42,500 nt of DNA from a bacterium. Its GTDB lineage: Bacteria > Bdellovibrionota > UBA2428. The first letter of the stretch is position 1. The number at the start of each line of letters is the position of its first letter. Of this stretch, positions 16,197 to 24,837 are shown one piece after another. Location of the stretch: positions 28,254 through 70,753 of the forward strand of contig JAACVK010000021.1 in NCBI GenBank assembly GCA_009991595.1, read 5' to 3'. A program made the translations under genes and the position numbers. The notes below the pieces were generated by a model that saw only the letters and a list, made by a program, of their open reading frames with translations, was not told where the DNA came from and ran no database searches.

Positions 16197-16361
16197 ATGC
16201 CTAAATTGCTAATAAGTTATGAGCGTGAACTCAAGGCCCCGGCACTTAGTATTTATAAACAACTTCGAAAACGGTTAGGAATTTACAAAGACTCAACCCC
16301 AAGCACTAGATCCTTTGAAGCTCAACGCCTAAAGGTTGATACTCTTGATGGAACCTAGCAA

Positions 16362-17372
16362 TCAAATCATATGCGTCTTTGCATGCACTTCATTTGGGAG
16401 TTCTGCACCATTTTGAAAATCAGTTATGTTCTGCAAGGTCACGTTCGCTATTTTCTCCAAAGCCTCTTGAGTTAAAAAAGCTTGATGAGAGGTAATGAGA
16501 ACATTGGGAAAAGTGAGCAACCTTGCAAGCACGTCGTCCATAAGCACCTTGTCTGACAAATCCTTGAAGAAGACCCCCTCCTCCTCTTCATAAACATCAA
16601 GCGCTGCTCCTCCCAAATGCCCTGACTTGAGCGCAGCAATGAGCGCAACCGTATCAATCAACGCCCCTCGTCCGGTATTGACGAGAACTGCCCCCTCCTT
16701 CATAAGTGCTAACTCTTTGTGAGCAATCATGTGATGGGTTTCCGGGGTTAGAGGGAGATGTAAAGAGATGACATCGGAACTCTGGTAAAGCTCCTCAAGC
16801 CCCACATAAGTTATTATTTTCCCGTCTACCTCAGAGGAACCTACATGAGGGTCAAAGGCGATGACACGACAGCCAAATCCGAGCATGATTTCTGCAAAAA
16901 CTCGACCAATGCGTCCCAGCCCAATCACCCCTACGGTCTTCTGATTCAAATCAAACCCCACAAAGCCCTCAAGGGAGAAGTTAAGGTCTCGCACCCTACC
17001 AAAGGCTCTGTGAATACGCCTATTGAGTGAAAGCAACAATCCCACCGCGTATTCCGCCACCGCATGGGGAGAATAAGCTGGAACACGAAGCACGGTGAGG
17101 CCCAGCGCTGCTGCCGCTTCGAGGTCTACATTGTTATAGCCCGCAGACCGCAATGCAATCAGTCGGACGCCGTTCTTCTTCAGAAGCTCGAGTGCTTTGG
17201 CATCTATTTTATCGCTGACAAAACAACACACACCCTCAAACCCAAGACTCAAACTGGTCGTGAGTTGATTTAATTCCGTGGAAAAGAACGTGAGCTCATG
17301 CCCATGTTTCTCGTTACTTCGTTCAAAAAATTCTTTTTCAAAGTGATGATGGCTAAAAAAGGCAATTTTCAT
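16362..17372 (-). CDS. ldhA: D-lactate dehydrogenase (fermentative)
   Basis: NADH-dependent reduction of pyruvate to D-lactate. The sequence follows E. coli LdhA closely: IALRSAGYNNVDLEAA, VPAYSPHAVAEYAVGLLLSL, NRRIHRAFGRVRD, the NAD-binding VIGLGRIG, DVISLHLPLTPETHH, VNTGRGALID, ALDVYEEE and the catalytic-His segment TSHQAFLTQEAL. Length 336 is standard (329-336). It is divergently arranged with ptsG across 147 bases that contain an operator-like tandem repeat, so glucose import and lactate disposal are likely co-regulated. Other 2-hydroxyacid dehydrogenases are less likely, given the FF(K/E)D segment (GVFFKDLSDKVLMDD) shared with true D-LDHs. Confidence 0.93.
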   Translation of the reverse strand: MKIAFFSHHHFEKEFFERSNEKHGHELTFFSTELNQLTTSLSLGFEGVCCFVSDKIDAKALELLKKNGVRLIALRSAGYNNVDLEAAAALGLTVLRVPAYSPHAVAEYAVGLLLSLNRRIHRAFGRVRDLNFSLEGFVGFDLNQKTVGVIGLGRIGRVFAEIMLGFGCRVIAFDPHVGSSEVDGKIITYVGLEELYQSSDVISLHLPLTPETHHMIAHKELALMKEGAVLVNTGRGALIDTVALIAALKSGHLGGAALDVYEEEEGVFFKDLSDKVLMDDVLARLLTFPNVLITSHQAFLTQEALEKIANVTLQNITDFQNGAELPNEVHAKTHMI

Positions 17373-17403
17373 AGGTCTCTCAAGCTCCTGCCCCCCTCAT
17401 AGC

Positions 17404-17442
17404 AGCAATTTACACTTACAATACAGCAAATTACGCTTGCAA
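17404..17442. promoter_or_regulatory. Tandem 18-bp operator-like repeats between ldhA and ptsG
   Basis: AGCAATTTACACTTACAA at 17404-17421 and AGCAAATTACGCTTGCAA at 17425-17442 match at 15 of 18 positions. Their starts are 21 bases apart, about two helical turns, as expected for two dimers bound on one face of DNA. The second copy contains GCAA-N7-TTGC, an inverted repeat. They lie in the divergent promoter region of ldhA and ptsG. The cognate regulator is unknown. Confidence 0.45.
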
Positions 17443-17519
17443 AGAGAGAATCCTCCCCCTATCAATCTTTGAAGCATAAACGTTTCAAATCGACGATTTA
17501 GGGAGTAGGAAAGCGAATA

Positions 17520-19457
17520 GTGAAAAAACAAAGCTTTTTTAGCACATTACAAAAAGTTGGGCAGTCCTTAATGACTCCCGTATCGGTCCTACCAGCAGCA
17601 GGATTGTTGGTCGCCCTAGGTAGACTCCTTCAAAGCGCTTCGCTCAGCGAAGGGGCAGAATCAAACCCTTGGTTGATGGGTCTTGGGAAAGTTTTCTTTA
17701 GCGGTGGATTGGCTATTTTCGAACAACTGCCCGTGGTGTTTGCGGTAGGGGTCGCCATTGGATTCACCGGAGGAGCTGGCGTCGCTGGCTTGGCGGCCGT
17801 AGTGGGTTATTTCACCATGACCAGCGTGATGAATGTTGTAGGCGAGCTTCGCCACTTAGACATGGCCATCAACACAGGTGTATTTGGCGGTATTTTCATT
17901 GGACTTTTATGCGCCAGACTCTACAACCGCTTTCATCAGGTAAAACTTCATCCTGTTTTTGGATTTTTTGCCGGCAAACGTTTTGTCCCAATAGTCACTG
18001 CCGCATCAGCCATCTTGGTTGGACTCGGCTTTAGCTTTCTCTGGCCACCCATTCAAAATGGAATTCACTCTTTTGGAATGAGCATAATGGACTCCACTTT
18101 CGGACCAGCCTTCTATGCAGCGGGGAAAAGAATGCTCATACCCGTGGGACTTCACCACGTGTTTTACCCGCCTTTCCTTTTCCAATTTGGAGACTTTCTT
18201 GCGAGCTCTGGACAACTTGTTCACGGAGATTCAGCCCGGTATTTTGCTGGCGACCCCACCGCCGGACGCTTCATGGCTTCGGAATTCCCTCTGATGTTGT
18301 TTGGATTACCTGCTGCTGCGTTTGCAATGTATTTGCGCGCGAAGCCAGCGCAAAGGAAAGCCGTTGGCGGAATCATGCTCACAGCAGCTCTCACCTCTAT
18401 AATTACTGGAATCACGGAGCCCATTGAATTTGCATTCATTTTTGTAGCCCCAGTCTTGTATGTATTCCATGTGGTCGCGGCCTTTTTAGCAGGTTCACTA
18501 ACTGGATTTTTTGACATTCATTTAGGATATACCTTTTCAGCATCAGCTATCGATTACGCACTCGGATACTTTAACCAAAAGAATAGCTCCTACTTATTCT
18601 TAGTCATCGGTCCCCTCATCGCACTCTTGTATTTTAGTGTCTTCTACTTTGCCATTGGCTTTTTAAACTTAAAAACACCTGGCAGAGAAGACGACTTAGC
18701 AATGGACGGCGTCAAGACTGACGCAAACGAAACCTCCACACGCGCACTTAACATTCTCAAAGCCATTGGAGGCGCCTCAAATATTGTTGCATTAGACGCC
18801 TGTATAACCCGCCTGAGATTGAGCGTTACTAACTCTAAGCTGCTCAACAAAGCTAAGCTGAAAGAAATCGGTGCCGCAGGAATCCTTGATGCTGGCAACG
18901 GAGACTTTCAGATCGTGTTTGGTGTTGAGTCCGATCAAATAAAAGAAGAGATTCGATCTCTCATAAAGAATACCCCAGCCGTGACAGATAGTAAGTCCAT
19001 TCAAATTTTGTTAGCTGGGATGAACGGAAAATTGGTGCCGCTGGAAAACGTGCCCGATGCTACATTTTCAGAAAAGATATTGGGAGACGGCTTTGCCATT
19101 GAACCCTCAGACGGCCTTGTTTGCTCGCCTGTCGATGGAACGGTTAAAACTCTTTTTCGCACCAACCACGCGCTTGGGATTGAAACTCAATCTGGACTCG
19201 AAATTCTGATTCACATTGGATTAGATACCGTAAAACTTGAGGGCCAAGGTTTTAAGAGCCATGTTAAGGCGGGAGACACCGTTAAAGCAGGCCAAGAACT
19301 TATTGAGTTTGACTTGGCTTTCATCAAAGCCAACGCGAAATCCTCAATAAGCCCAATAGTAATTACAAACATGGACAAAGTTGAAGGCCTAAGAGTTCTA
19401 AAGACTGGAGCGATTCAAGCGAAAGAGGCACTTTTAGAAATAAAGTTGAAACATTAA
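17520..19457 (+). CDS. ptsG: PTS glucose-type transporter EIICBA fusion
   Basis: Imports and phosphorylates sugar. It begins at a GTG with GGGAG/AGGA upstream. Residues 1-385 are EIIC (PVSVLPAAGLL, FGFFAGKRFVPI-type segment, GLHHVFYPPFLFQFGDF, RYFAGDPTAGRFM, GITEPIEFAFIFVAPVLY). These motifs, and the linker LKTPGRED, match E. coli PtsG rather than NagE. EIIB follows with the phospho-cysteine Cys428 in LDACITRLRLSV. The C-terminal EIIA(Glc) domain has His550 (NHALGIETQSG) and phospho-His565 (LIHIGLDTVKLEG). E. coli PtsG lacks a fused IIA and uses Crr, so this is a one-polypeptide IICBA. ptsH follows after 24 bases. Glucose is the best guess for substrate; glucosamine and N-acetylglucosamine are alternatives. 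Confidence 0.93.
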   Translation: MKKQSFFSTLQKVGQSLMTPVSVLPAAGLLVALGRLLQSASLSEGAESNPWLMGLGKVFFSGGLAIFEQLPVVFAVGVAIGFTGGAGVAGLAAVVGYFTMTSVMNVVGELRHLDMAINTGVFGGIFIGLLCARLYNRFHQVKLHPVFGFFAGKRFVPIVTAASAILVGLGFSFLWPPIQNGIHSFGMSIMDSTFGPAFYAAGKRMLIPVGLHHVFYPPFLFQFGDFLASSGQLVHGDSARYFAGDPTAGRFMASEFPLMLFGLPAAAFAMYLRAKPAQRKAVGGIMLTAALTSIITGITEPIEFAFIFVAPVLYVFHVVAAFLAGSLTGFFDIHLGYTFSASAIDYALGYFNQKNSSYLFLVIGPLIALLYFSVFYFAIGFLNLKTPGREDDLAMDGVKTDANETSTRALNILKAIGGASNIVALDACITRLRLSVTNSKLLNKAKLKEIGAAGILDAGNGDFQIVFGVESDQIKEEIRSLIKNTPAVTDSKSIQILLAGMNGKLVPLENVPDATFSEKILGDGFAIEPSDGLVCSPVDGTVKTLFRTNHALGIETQSGLEILIHIGLDTVKLEGQGFKSHVKAGDTVKAGQELIEFDLAFIKANAKSSISPIVITNMDKVEGLRVLKTGAIQAKEALLEIKLKH

Positions 19458-19481
19458 ACTTTTGACGAACGGAAGGATTAT

Positions 19482-19742
19482 ATGGAAAAGCAATTTGTCA
19501 TAAAGAGTGAAAATGGGCTTCACGCTCGGCCTGCGGGAGTTCTGGCTAAAAGAGCTGCCGATTTCAAGTCCTCCATTGAAATTCAAACTTCTAAGGGAAG
19601 TGCGAACGCCAAGTCGATTATGAGTGTCATGGCTCTAGGAATTGTAAGTGGCGCAACAATTAAAATTGTAACCGAAGGCGAAGACGAACGTGAAGCTCTT
19701 GAGGCACTCGAAGAACTTCTAACTTCGAATGTGAGCGAGTAA
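19482..19742 (+). CDS. ptsH: Phosphocarrier protein HPr
   Basis: Small carrier that passes phosphate from EI to EIIA. The active-site His14 lies in NGLHARPA, and the second conserved block NAKSIMSVMALG contains Ser45, the position phosphorylated by HPr kinase in many bacteria. Length 86 is typical. GGAAGG precedes the ATG by about six bases (GACGAACGGAAGGATTATATG). It stands between ptsG and ptsI, and its TAA abuts the ptsI ATG with no gap. No hprK is seen in the window, so whether Ser45 is used for regulation cannot be told. Confidence 0.96.
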   Translation: MEKQFVIKSENGLHARPAGVLAKRAADFKSSIEIQTSKGSANAKSIMSVMALGIVSGATIKIVTEGEDEREALEALEELLTSNVSE

Positions 19743-21470
19743 ATGTTTCCAGGCAGAAGCGCTGCGCCTGGTATTGCTATTGGGAAAGCCTTTAGAGTTC
19801 AACACACATCAAACACTGCACGTCAGACCGAAAACATTTCGGCTTCCTCTGTGCACGAAGAACAGGCAAAGCTAGATTCAGCCGTAGAGCGAGCGCGTCT
19901 TGAGCTAAGGGAGATTATAAACTCAACAAAAAAGAGCCTAGGGCAAGACGAGTCCGCAATTTTTGAAGCTCATCTTATGATCCTAGAAGACCCTGAGTTT
20001 GTAGCCCATGCTCGCGCGAGCATCGAAAATCAGCTTTTGAGTGCACAGTCTGCGCTTCAGACCCGCACGGAATACTTTATTTCTACCTTCGAAGCTATGG
20101 ACAGCGAATATATGCGAGCCCGCGCTGCCGACGTCAAAGATATAGGTCAACGACTTCAGAACCATTTAAGCGGGCAGGCCTGCATTGATCTTTCGAATTT
20201 CAGCGAAGACGTCGTGATTGTCGCAGACGAACTCAGCCCCTCTGAAGTGAGCAACTTAGACACCAAATTTGTGCGAGGGCTGATTACGGAGCAAGGGGGA
20301 CGCACCTCTCACGTCACCATTATTGCCCGCACCTTAGAAATTCCAATGATTGTTGGTGCCAAAGATATTGTCTCAAAGGTTTCGGATGGCGACCTCATTG
20401 TCTTCGATGGAGAAGTAGGCGAAGCCTTTGTTCGTCCAGATGCAGAACTTCTAACCAAATTTGTAAGTCAAAAAAAACAAGTTGATGCGCTTCACTTTGA
20501 GAATAAAGCTCTTATTGGGGAAGCAAGCATCACGCTAGATGGCAGAAAAGTTGTTCTTGCAGGCAATATTGGAACCCCTAGAGATCTTGTCGTTCTAAAA
20601 AGACATGATGCCGAAGGCGTTGGCCTCTTTCGAACAGAGTTTCTGTTTATGGATCGAGCATCCATGCCTTCTGAGAACGAGCAGTTTGAAGCTTATAAGG
20701 AAGTTCTGCAAGGGTGCATGCCTCACATGGTGGTCATTCGAACTATGGACATTGGAGGCGACAAGGAGCTTTCCTACTTAAAAATAGAAAAGGAAGACAA
20801 TCCATTTTTAGGAGTGCGAGGCATTCGACTGTGCCTCCAGAATAAGCCCATTTTTAAAACACAGTTGAGAGCCATTCTAAGAGCGAGTCATTATGGAAAA
20901 CTTGGAATCATGTTTCCCATGGTATCCTCCCTTGAAGAGCTTCTTGAGGCCAAAGCTCTCCTGGAAGAAGTGCGCATAGAATTGCTAAAGGAAAACGTGC
21001 CCGTTGCAAAACACCTGCAAGTGGGAGTCATGATAGAAGTGCCCGCAGCTGCGCTTATCTCAGACACTCTCGCAAAACATTGTGATTTTTTTAGTATAGG
21101 CACCAATGACCTTATTCAATACTGCTGTGCTGTGGATCGAATGAACAAGACCCTTGTTCCACTCTACAGCCCCTATCACCCAGGGGTGTTAAGACTTGTT
21201 TATCAGGTGATTCAAAGCGCAAAAAAAGAACAAATTTGGGTGGGTGTTTGTGGTGAGATTGCAGGAAATCCAAACCTTGCATTGCTACTACTAGGCATGG
21301 GTCTCGATGAGTTCAGCATGAGCCCTGCATCGATCTTACCCATTCGAAAACTTTTCCGCTCTTGCTCTTATAGTCATTTACAAAGCTGGGTGAAAGAGAT
21401 TCTCGAGTTGCAAAGTGCCTCCCAAATTGAGCATAGGCTTACAGAACTGTTAAAGACCGCTCACGTATAG
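19743..21470 (+). CDS. ptsI: PTS enzyme I (PEP-protein phosphotransferase)
   Basis: Autophosphorylates from PEP and charges HPr. The N-terminal HPr-binding and swivelling domains start GRSAAPGIAIGKA; the phospho-His190 lies in GGRTSHVTIIARTLEIP. The C-terminal PEP-binding barrel shows GVGLFRTEFLFMDR, RTMDIGGDKELSYL, NPFLGVRGIRLCL, GIMFPMVSSLEEL, the SIGTNDLIQYCCAVDR block and catalytic Cys503 in GVCGEIAGNP. Length 575 equals E. coli EI. The ATG immediately follows the ptsH stop (TAAATG), so coupling is likely. The C-terminal residues are less conserved. A GCTCAC-GTATA-GTGAGC hairpin overlaps the stop codon but its T-run is 13 bases away. Confidence 0.96.
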   Translation: MFPGRSAAPGIAIGKAFRVQHTSNTARQTENISASSVHEEQAKLDSAVERARLELREIINSTKKSLGQDESAIFEAHLMILEDPEFVAHARASIENQLLSAQSALQTRTEYFISTFEAMDSEYMRARAADVKDIGQRLQNHLSGQACIDLSNFSEDVVIVADELSPSEVSNLDTKFVRGLITEQGGRTSHVTIIARTLEIPMIVGAKDIVSKVSDGDLIVFDGEVGEAFVRPDAELLTKFVSQKKQVDALHFENKALIGEASITLDGRKVVLAGNIGTPRDLVVLKRHDAEGVGLFRTEFLFMDRASMPSENEQFEAYKEVLQGCMPHMVVIRTMDIGGDKELSYLKIEKEDNPFLGVRGIRLCLQNKPIFKTQLRAILRASHYGKLGIMFPMVSSLEELLEAKALLEEVRIELLKENVPVAKHLQVGVMIEVPAAALISDTLAKHCDFFSIGTNDLIQYCCAVDRMNKTLVPLYSPYHPGVLRLVYQVIQSAKKEQIWVGVCGEIAGNPNLALLLLGMGLDEFSMSPASILPIRKLFRSCSYSHLQSWVKEILELQSASQIEHRLTELLKTAHV

Positions 21471-21599
21471 TGAGCTCTGATCTAAGTGGTTTTTTTACGG
21501 GATTCTAAACAATCTCCATGTCACATTTAAGCACTCTTTGTGATTTGCGTTGACTTAACTGAACTCATTTTGTGAAAAGGAGTAAGGAATTTTTTAAAA

Positions 21600-22547
21600 A
21601 TGATTAGCCTAAACTGCCTTAGATGCGCTCATTTAGCTCTTTTTGCTATCTTAACCTCTGGGCCCTCTTTTGCTCTTCCCTGCGATGACTTCCTAGAAGA
21701 AGTGTTTGAGCCAATTAAACCGGAAAGTTATCAAGAGATATTTTCCCAGTTAGTCACGCCTGTTAGCGACGAACAATTTTCAACTCTCATGGCACGCTTG
21801 TCAGCCTCTACCGCGACACCCTCTCAAGGACTTTCTTATTCGGACGCCGAGCTAACTACAGAAACTGAGAAGTTTGTAAAAATCTTGATTGAAGAAGACG
21901 TCCCTCAAATGGCACCACTCGATCATATTCAGTGGAGTATCGCTAAAGCCAGATATTCGCTTCCGGATGGCGTTTTGAGTGGATCGGAACACATTGTCTT
22001 TCCGAATAAAGAACAAAAGTATGTCCTTAAAGTTTCGACCAAAAAGATTGTTTACAAGAAAGAGGCTTATGAAGGATTTGGTTTAACTCTTCGATTCCAA
22101 CCCACAGAGGACGGTTATAAAATTGTACTGGCCCGTGCATCACCACAGCAATACTTAAAGAGAATTCAGTTAGTCCAAGAGCATTTTAACACAGACTGGA
22201 AGTTAGTTGGTTTTTCCTACAGCGAGGAAGGTGGAGTTAGTTTGATTACTAGACAAGAATACTTTCAAACTAACCGAGAAACCCGTCACGCATTGTTTGA
22301 CGAGATTGAACCAGACATGATTCGTAGAGGCTTCATACCCATTCAATATACCGAAGACTATCCTAACTATTGGTACCACCCTCAAAAACACCTCCTTGTC
22401 GGAGATATTCGCGCTGGCAATGTCATACTTTTCCACCGAAGCGGCACTGAGTCCGTGTTTAACTATATCGACCCTCTAGTCGTAGAAATCCCACCGGGAC
22501 CACAGAGAAGCTTTCTTCTAACAAAAATCAACGAAGTAAGAAATTAA
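21600..22547 (+). CDS. Secreted kinase-fold protein (Kinase-PolyVal-like)
   Basis: A signal peptide (LALFAILTSGPSFA, then LPCDD) precedes a domain with the layout of the polyvalent-protein kinase family: a glycine-turn GSEHIVF (Gly128), ATP-contacting Lys144 in YVLKVS, the SPQQYLKRIQLVQEHF helix, KLVGFSYSEEGG, RQEYF, a MIRRGFIPIQYTEDYPNYWYH segment, a catalytic loop GDIRAGNV (Asp269, Asn274 five residues on, as in HxDxxxxN), and YIDP with the DFG-like metal Asp291. All four key residues are present, although the loop has Gly where most kinases have His or Arg before Asp. Related domains usually occur inside large phage or plasmid polyvalent proteins; a free secreted version is unusual. Family assignment is from memory of motifs. 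Confidence 0.6.
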   Translation: MISLNCLRCAHLALFAILTSGPSFALPCDDFLEEVFEPIKPESYQEIFSQLVTPVSDEQFSTLMARLSASTATPSQGLSYSDAELTTETEKFVKILIEEDVPQMAPLDHIQWSIAKARYSLPDGVLSGSEHIVFPNKEQKYVLKVSTKKIVYKKEAYEGFGLTLRFQPTEDGYKIVLARASPQQYLKRIQLVQEHFNTDWKLVGFSYSEEGGVSLITRQEYFQTNRETRHALFDEIEPDMIRRGFIPIQYTEDYPNYWYHPQKHLLVGDIRAGNVILFHRSGTESVFNYIDPLVVEIPPGPQRSFLLTKINEVRN

Positions 22548-22642
22548 AATTTCTTCAAGTTCCATAGGTCTCCGAATACCTTCAAAACTTGGCGAGGAGA
22601 TTGTGCTTCTCAGAACTCACTTTGGATGATAGGTTGCCCGCC

Positions 22643-23050
22643 ATGAGAAGCTTTCAAAAGGTAGCCGTTTGTATACTTATGTTGTCGTTCTATTCATGTT
22701 CATCGACAGAAAAACGTAGAGTGATGATTAAAACTGAATTTACTCTAAATTCTCAACCAAAGATAATTTCAAATGAATCATCGCTCTTGCTTGGTGAAGA
22801 CCAGAAAACTTGGGTAACATTGCTTCGACTTAAAGAAGACGTTTCAGTGCTTGCCCGCATAGTTGATTCAACTAAAGATACAATTCATCTAGAATATATA
22901 CTTCTTGATGCTACTCGAAAACCAGAAAGCATCGTCTCAACTCCCACAATCATTGCCAAGTTTAATGAAAAGTCTGAAATCTCGGTAAAAGGCACCAGTG
23001 GCTATAAATTATCGTTGTTAGCACGGACGATCAGTTACAAAGGAAAATAG
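22643..23050 (+). CDS. Putative small lipoprotein
   Basis: The ATG at 22643 gives a 135-residue protein starting MRSFQKVAVCILMLSF with a relaxed lipobox FYSC (Cys19), then SSTEKRRV. The frame opens earlier at 22589, but those residues would precede the signal. The mature part is predicted beta-rich and basic, with LEYILLDATRK and SGYKLSLLARTISYKG, and contains no further Cys. I recognise no family. It follows the kinase-like gene on the same strand after 95 bases, so the two may be cotranscribed. An alternative is a type I signal peptide. Confidence 0.55.
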   Translation: MRSFQKVAVCILMLSFYSCSSTEKRRVMIKTEFTLNSQPKIISNESSLLLGEDQKTWVTLLRLKEDVSVLARIVDSTKDTIHLEYILLDATRKPESIVSTPTIIAKFNEKSEISVKGTSGYKLSLLARTISYKGK

Positions 23051-23213
23051 AGATTCTTCTACGCACTGATCAGTGCCCTAGGGGGTCATTGGCCAATTTA
23101 AGAACTTGTATTTTTGCGGCTAGTCTGCCTTGTTTTTATACCAGAAATCTTTCACACTTTTGCTTAGATTCTTATGAAATAATTCCAAAAAGGTAAGCAA
23201 ACAAAACCTAAGC

Positions 23214-24836
23214 TTAACTACTTGGCTTGCCTGATGAGCTACTTCCACCAGAGGAAGGACGACGTGATCGATTCGCCCCTCTTTTGCCACGGGAGGAACC
23301 TTTTCTCTCTCCAGCATTCCTTGATCTGGAAGAATGTTTCTGTACTCCGAGCTCAGGACGATCTCGATATTTTCTTCGATTGTGAGCAGGGTCTTTTTTG
23401 TCTTTCTGAGTTTTATCAGAAGGAATAATCACCAAGCCAAAGAGTTTCTTAATGATGCGAGCAAACAAAGTTGGCTTGGGTGGAGGAGTTTTTACAAACT
23501 CTTTTTGTATAGCTTTTACAGGTTGGGTCTTTTGCTGTGTAGGCGCTACTTTTGGTCGATCTGGCCCCTTAGAGTGCTGAGGGCGTTTTGAGTGTTGCGA
23601 AGAAGAAGAAGATTGGAACTTTCTATCTCCATACTTATTAGATTTAAATTCTTGCGGGCGATCGTCAATACTTTCATAGGCAGGCCCCTCGGTTTTCCAT
23701 CGAGTTAAGCCCTTTGCCAGAAAGTCGGGATCTACGTTTTCTTTTTCCAATTTAACTCCAAGAAACTTTTCAATTCGCTCCATGCGGAAAGTGTCTTCAA
23801 AGCCGACAAAAGAAACTGCCTTACCTTTTTTCCCAGCACGAGCCGTTCTCCCTACCCGGTGGACATAAATAGAAGGGTCCTCGGGAAGATCGTAGTTAAC
23901 AACTAAATCCAAATCTAAGATGTCAATTCCACGAGCCGCCAAATCAGAGGCGACTAAGTATTGAACCTCCCCTTTTTTGAAACCTTCCACAATTTGTATG
24001 CGTCGATTTTGCTGAAGATCTGCATTCAAGCACTCTGCACGCGCTCCCAAGCCACGCATTCGACCAGCAATTTTTCTCGACTTATCTTTATAATTAGAAA
24101 AGATAATTGCCTGAAGTCCTTCGTTTTTATGCAACAAAATGTTTAAAAAATTAAACTTCTCATTCTCGCCCAAGAAGACAACCGAATGATCTAAGTTTTC
24201 TGCAGTAGCCTCTTCTTCAGCCACTCCTTTTTTTACAAAATCAAAACCAAGCTCAAAGGCCATCTCCTCTACACCAAAATGTAAGGTCGCAGAAAAAAAC
24301 AAGGCCTGTTCCGAAGGAGGAAGCTGCTTAAAGATGGCTCTAATATCATCCAAAAAGCCCATATCAAGGAGCCGGTCGGCCTCGTCGAGGATCACACAAC
24401 TTAGCTCCGTTATCTTAGGTAACTGGCGCCGTCTCAATAGGTCTAAAAATCGTCCTGGAGTAGCAATCCACCATGAGGCTTCTTTAGCGGCCCTCAATTG
24501 AACGTCTTCCGCCTGGCCGCCAACCATCACAACGCTAGCCTTTGTATCCCCTAAAAGGGTTTGAAGGCTTTCAGCGACCTGTAGAGCCAACTCTCGAGTG
24601 GGCAGCAAGACAACCACGGCCCCAGGTGTGGATAAGTTTTTTTTATGTAATCTTTCCACCAGTGGAGCGAGAAAGGCGAGGGTCTTTCCGGTCCCCGTCT
24701 TGGCCAGCCCCATTACCGAGCGACCCTCAACTACGCTTTCAAAGCACTCTTGTTGAATCCACGTTGCCTCAACAATACCCAACGACTTTAGACGTGCCGC
24801 GTAAATTGGTGATAAACCGAGTTTCTCAAATTCCAC
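23214..24836 (-). CDS. rhlE: DEAD-box RNA helicase (RhlE-like) with long basic tail
   Basis: ATP-dependent RNA unwinding. It starts at GTG 24836 with the Q-motif region FEKLGLSP and Gln28 in TWIQQE. Motif I is AKTGTGKT (residues 45-52), then PTRELALQV, VMVGGQAED, TPGRFLDLL, VILDEADRLLDMGF, SAT, the second RecA domain with IIFSNYKDKSRKIAG, VASDLAARGIDILDLD and HRVGRTARAGKKGK. The core ends near residue 360. About 170 residues of low-complexity, Lys/Arg/Ser/Pro-rich tail follow, ending in repeated Ser-Gly. Such tails often bind RNA or drive condensates. RhlE against other DEAD-box subfamilies is not settled. No Shine-Dalgarno sequence is visible before the GTG. Confidence 0.88.
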   Translation of the reverse strand: MEFEKLGLSPIYAARLKSLGIVEATWIQQECFESVVEGRSVMGLAKTGTGKTLAFLAPLVERLHKKNLSTPGAVVVLLPTRELALQVAESLQTLLGDTKASVVMVGGQAEDVQLRAAKEASWWIATPGRFLDLLRRRQLPKITELSCVILDEADRLLDMGFLDDIRAIFKQLPPSEQALFFSATLHFGVEEMAFELGFDFVKKGVAEEEATAENLDHSVVFLGENEKFNFLNILLHKNEGLQAIIFSNYKDKSRKIAGRMRGLGARAECLNADLQQNRRIQIVEGFKKGEVQYLVASDLAARGIDILDLDLVVNYDLPEDPSIYVHRVGRTARAGKKGKAVSFVGFEDTFRMERIEKFLGVKLEKENVDPDFLAKGLTRWKTEGPAYESIDDRPQEFKSNKYGDRKFQSSSSSQHSKRPQHSKGPDRPKVAPTQQKTQPVKAIQKEFVKTPPPKPTLFARIIKKLFGLVIIPSDKTQKDKKDPAHNRRKYRDRPELGVQKHSSRSRNAGERKGSSRGKRGANRSRRPSSGGSSSSGKPSS

Positions 24837-24837
24837 A

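Noticed and set aside
21459-21475. GCTCAC-GTATA-GTGAGC hairpin over the ptsI stop codon as a terminator.
   Set aside because: The T-run begins 13 bases after the stem, too far for a standard intrinsic terminator.
23063-23076. GCACTGATCAGTGC, a perfect 14-bp palindrome after the small lipoprotein gene.
   Set aside because: Two or three such palindromes are expected by chance in 42.5 kb, and it is not in front of any gene start.
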